Assembly: GCA_002325645.1 (NCBI GenBank)
Contig: DCSN01000020.1
Coordinates: 18,838 to 26,004 of the forward strand
Origin: Pseudanabaena sp. UBA1465
GTDB taxonomy: Bacteria > Cyanobacteriota > Cyanobacteriia > Pseudanabaenales > Pseudanabaenaceae
Direction of reading: 5' to 3'
DNA: 7,167 bases
The position numbers were made by a program, and so were the translations under genes. Positions 5,216-7,167 of the stretch are shown piece after piece. Under the pieces are notes generated by a model, which was given only the letters and a program-made list of their open reading frames with translations, ran no database searches and had not been told where the DNA came from. Position 1 is the first letter of the stretch, and the number at the start of each line of letters is the position of its first letter.

Positions 5216-5824
5216 ATGAAAGTTCAATTGCTTACGCAAAAACAGAATAAGTTGGCGAATAAGTTGGCGAATAAGTTTCTGTTGACGACCCAGCAATATC
5301 ATCTCATGCACGAAGCTGGTGTTTTCCAAGAGGGCGATCGCTTTGAATTAATTAACGGAGAAATTCAAACTATGTCCCCAATCGGCAGAAAACACGCAGT
5401 CTGTGTGACTCGTTTACAGGAACTATTTATTAGTCGTTTATTAGGCAAAGTACAGGTTTGGTCACAAAATCCGATTCTTTTGGATAATGGCTCAGAGCCA
5501 CAGCCCGATCTCGCCATTCTCAAACGTCGTGAAGATTTCTATGCTGATGGATTACCAACACCTGATGATATTTTGCTAATTATCGAGGTTGCTGATAGTT
5601 CCATTGATTACGATCGCGATATCAAAGCACCTCTGTATGCGGCGGCGGGAATTCCTGAGATGTGGTTGTTTGACGTGAATAAAAAAGCGATCGAGGGATA
5701 TTCGCAACCATCGGCAAATGGATATAAATTAATTAGGCGTTACGATGAGAGTGATATTCTATCAATTATTGCCTTTCCTGATGTGACCTTCAACTGGAAT
5801 GAACTAATGGGAAACCACGCATAA
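5216..5824 (+). CDS. Uma2 family (DUF820) putative PD-(D/E)XK nuclease
   Basis: A 202-residue member of the Uma2/DUF820 family, abundant in cyanobacteria and predicted to have a restriction-endonuclease-like fold; no biological role is firmly known. Family landmarks are visible: RFELINGEI (42-50) with Glu44, SEPQPDLAIL (93-102) with Asp98, LIIEVADSS (121-129) with Glu124, DYDRDIKAPLYAAAGIPEMW (131-150) with Lys137, and the closing LFDVNKK strand. Asp98, Glu124 and Lys137 are the likely metal or catalytic residues. The N-terminus contains an in-frame 12-bp repeat giving NKLA twice plus NK (11-20). An in-frame TAA six codons upstream makes the ATG at 5216 the furthest possible start; no ribosome site is seen. 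The gene is divergent from nagA and convergent with the transferase gene, so it is probably transcribed alone. No partner suggesting a restriction or toxin system is adjacent. Confidence 0.88.
   Translation: MKVQLLTQKQNKLANKLANKFLLTTQQYHLMHEAGVFQEGDRFELINGEIQTMSPIGRKHAVCVTRLQELFISRLLGKVQVWSQNPILLDNGSEPQPDLAILKRREDFYADGLPTPDDILLIIEVADSSIDYDRDIKAPLYAAAGIPEMWLFDVNKKAIEGYSQPSANGYKLIRRYDESDILSIIAFPDVTFNWNELMGNHA
5246..5277 (+). repeat. 12-bp coding microrepeat in the Uma2 gene
   Basis: The unit AATAAGTTGGCG occurs at 5246-5257 and 5258-5269 and is followed by a partial copy AATAAGTT (5270-5277), about 2.7 copies in all. The unit is a multiple of three, so copy number changes add or remove NKLA without breaking the frame. 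It lies before the conserved domain, where length variation would probably be tolerated. Confidence 0.9.
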
Positions 5825-5839
5825 TCGATTAACAGATTC

Positions 5840-5881
5840 TCAAAATCCCATAATTAACCTTCGCCTCATAGGGATTCTTGA
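5840..5881. terminator. Imperfect stem-loop between the convergent Uma2 and transferase genes
   Basis: TCAAAATCCC (5840-5849) pairs with GGGATT (5871-5876) and TTGA (5878-5881), with one unpaired C at 5877 and a 21-base loop. A second short hairpin, GAGATT (5886-5891) with AATCTC (5907-5912), follows. The position between two convergent genes suits a bidirectional transcription end, but neither strand shows a clean T tract, so the terminator call is tentative. Confidence 0.3.
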
Positions 5882-5942
5882 TATCGAGATTGTAATTATT
5901 TTCTCGAATCTCATCAATACTTATCCTGCTCCGCCTAATTTT

Positions 5943-7049
5943 TTAGCGATCGCTCACTTGTGAAGCTTTCTCTTGGATTGCCTTTTCTTCTTTAGCTTTA
6001 ATCCGTTGCCAAACCTTCCAACAGGCATAAGCCATCAGCAAAGTACTAATCGCCGCATAGGTCCCCCCTGCGGGCATTCCTGAGATCGCCATCGCGATAC
6101 TGCCAACCCAGAGAGTCAGAGCATAAATAAATAGAACCGTAAGCCGCTTAGATACACCTGCTTTGACTAAGCGATGATGTAAATGCTGATTGCCTGCCGC
6201 CATCGGTGATTCACCCCTGCCAATGCGCTGCAAAATTACCGCCGTTGCATCCACAATCGGTACAGCGAGAATCATGTAGGGCATAATCAGCGCCACAGTT
6301 GCCACTGCTTTGACTAACCCAATCACGCTTACACCTGCAAGGGTAAAGCCCAGAAAATAAGCACCACCATCCCCCATAAAGATTTCCGCAGAACTGCGCG
6401 GCTTGAAGTTATAGCGCAAAAATCCTAAACATCCACCCGCCAGAGCCGCCGCAATCAGAGCCGCCGCAGGTTGTTGCATAAACAGGCTAGTGATTAAAAT
6501 TACGGCGGCAGCGATCGTTGTTACCCCTGCGGCAAGTCCATCTAGACCATCCAGCCAATTGATCGCATTTGCCATCCCCGATAGCCAAACCATAGTAATC
6601 GGTAAGCTAAACCAGCCAAATTTGATGATCCCGATAAATGGGATAGAGATAAAGTCAATCCTGACACCAACGCGCCAAGCGGCAGCAGATACCGCTAACT
6701 GAGCAATTAATCGCGGCAATGGCGGCAAGTTAAACAGGTCATCAGCAAATCCAATTAAGAAAAAAGCTGCCCCGCCAACAGTTACACCCCAAACTTCATA
6801 TTCTCTGCTTTGCGGGAGGATGCCGAAGTATCCAGCCGACCAAACCAATAATAGGGCTGTAACGCTTCCTAAAAAGATAGCTACGCCGCCAACTCGAACT
6901 ACAGGGGTTGTATGCATCTTGCGATGGTTGGGCTTGTCTACTAGTCCTGCTTTAAGTCCAAAATAGCGAATAATCGGTGTACTTAGCCACACCACGATCG
7001 CAGATACTGCAAAGGAGACCAAGTAAGGAATGGCAGTTGGATGCAGCAT
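5943..7049 (-). CDS. MraY/WecA-family undecaprenyl-phosphate sugar-1-phosphate transferase
   Basis: Polytopic membrane enzyme of 368 residues (PNPT family, glycosyltransferase 4) that moves a HexNAc-1-phosphate from a UDP-sugar to a polyprenyl phosphate, the first step of lipid-linked glycan synthesis. Motifs in order: DKPNHRKMHTTPVVRVGG (38-55), Mg-binding DDLFNLPPLPRLIAQ (103-117), NAINWLDGLDGLA (161-173), MGDGGAYFLGF (225-235) with Asp227, and QHLHHRL (288-294), the HIHH-type loop of WecA/TagO enzymes. Around ten hydrophobic segments span the chain; the C-terminus is a charged Lys/Glu-rich tail (about 348-368). The loop pattern favours a WecA/TagO-type GlcNAc-1-P transferase over MraY, so a role in surface polysaccharide or wall-linked glycan is more likely than peptidoglycan lipid I. 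The exact sugar is not fixed by the sequence. The gene stands alone here: convergent with Uma2 and preceded by a non-coding stretch. Confidence 0.9.
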   Translation of the reverse strand: MLHPTAIPYLVSFAVSAIVVWLSTPIIRYFGLKAGLVDKPNHRKMHTTPVVRVGGVAIFLGSVTALLLVWSAGYFGILPQSREYEVWGVTVGGAAFFLIGFADDLFNLPPLPRLIAQLAVSAAAWRVGVRIDFISIPFIGIIKFGWFSLPITMVWLSGMANAINWLDGLDGLAAGVTTIAAAVILITSLFMQQPAAALIAAALAGGCLGFLRYNFKPRSSAEIFMGDGGAYFLGFTLAGVSVIGLVKAVATVALIMPYMILAVPIVDATAVILQRIGRGESPMAAGNQHLHHRLVKAGVSKRLTVLFIYALTLWVGSIAMAISGMPAGGTYAAISTLLMAYACWKVWQRIKAKEEKAIQEKASQVSDR

Positions 7050-7086
7050 TACAAAAATAAAATTTAATATTTGGATTAGTCAAATT

Positions 7087-7102
7087 TATGCTTGCAAGCA
7101 TA
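7087..7102. promoter_or_regulatory. Perfect 16-bp palindrome upstream of the WecA-like gene
   Basis: TATGCTTGCAAGCATA is its own reverse complement and lies 38 bases before the start codon of the - strand gene. On that strand the edge of the palindrome reads TATGCT, a 4 of 6 match to a -10 box, with TTGCGT 16 bases upstream, so a bound dimeric protein could block a promoter here. It resembles an operator in form. No known regulator site is recognised. Confidence 0.4.
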
Positions 7103-7167
7103 GCATTAGCTTGTCTAAACGCAACTGTTTCAACCTAATTAAAGAGCTTACTCCCTTCCCAGTGAAT

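Noticed and set aside
5135..5329. - strand open frame in the same frame as nagA, a possible lost N-terminus
   Set aside because: It stops at 5135 and a further in-frame stop lies just before the nagA ATG. Its sequence (repeated LIRQ, then a hydrophobic stretch) is the antisense of the Uma2 start and shows no beta-sandwich features of NagA.
5216..5824. Uma2 gene as part of a restriction-modification or defence system
   Set aside because: No methyltransferase, specificity subunit, antitoxin or other defence gene is next to it. Solitary Uma2 genes are common in cyanobacteria, so a system cannot be inferred here.
6490..6702. 70-codon + strand open frame inside the WecA-like gene
   Set aside because: It is antisense to the NAINWLDGLDGLA region, which is strongly conserved coding sequence; no independent support.

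Overview
The window reads as chromosomal DNA of a cyanobacterium. The evidence is eight copies of the cyanobacterial HIP1 octamer GCGATCGC, a bacterial/plastid-type AccD with its Cys4 zinc finger, a Uma2 (DUF820) protein of the kind greatly expanded in cyanobacteria, and genes that mostly lack strong Shine-Dalgarno sequences. Short palindromic and tandem repeats between genes would suit a Pseudanabaena-like lineage, but that genus guess is weak. Six protein genes cover most of the window. All appear intact as reading frames. I see no RNA gene, CRISPR array, transposase, phage gene or integrase.

Left part, + strand (1-3001): a 48-base leader, then a strong hairpin at 49-95 that probably terminates a gene lying off the left edge. 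Next comes the chaperone pair grpE (249-989) and dnaK (1116-2975), separated by 126 bases that hold a near-perfect palindromic hairpin. A clean terminator (2977-3001) closes the unit. GrpE is the nucleotide exchange factor for DnaK, so the two work as one folding machine. No dnaJ is present here. The DnaK is short at its C-terminus and lacks the usual acidic end motif.

Middle (3002-5080): a spacer with a 20-bp tandem duplication and a well-formed inverted repeat around a possible -10 box leads into accD (3163-4137), the carboxyltransferase beta subunit of acetyl-CoA carboxylase (first step of fatty acid synthesis). On the opposite strand, nagA (4073-5080; N-acetylglucosamine-6-phosphate deacetylase) runs tail-to-tail into accD and overlaps it by 65 bp. 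This NagA has all its metal and catalytic residues but lacks the usual N-terminal beta-sandwich strands, and five of the eight HIP1 sites lie within it.

Right part (5081-7167): nagA diverges from a + strand Uma2-family putative nuclease gene (5216-5824) across a 135-bp spacer with candidate overlapping promoters and a hairpin. A polytopic MraY/WecA-family sugar-phosphate transferase gene lies on the - strand (5943-7049), convergent with the Uma2 gene, with a perfect 16-bp palindrome upstream of it. NagA (GlcNAc-6-P recycling) and the WecA-like enzyme (lipid-linked HexNAc precursor) both concern amino-sugar and envelope metabolism. They are not in one operon, so a functional link is only a suggestion.

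I found no convincing evidence of a new multi-gene system. The points worth a second look are local: the tail-less DnaK, the N-terminally short NagA with its HIP1 cluster and its overlap with accD, and several dyad-symmetric intergenic elements.
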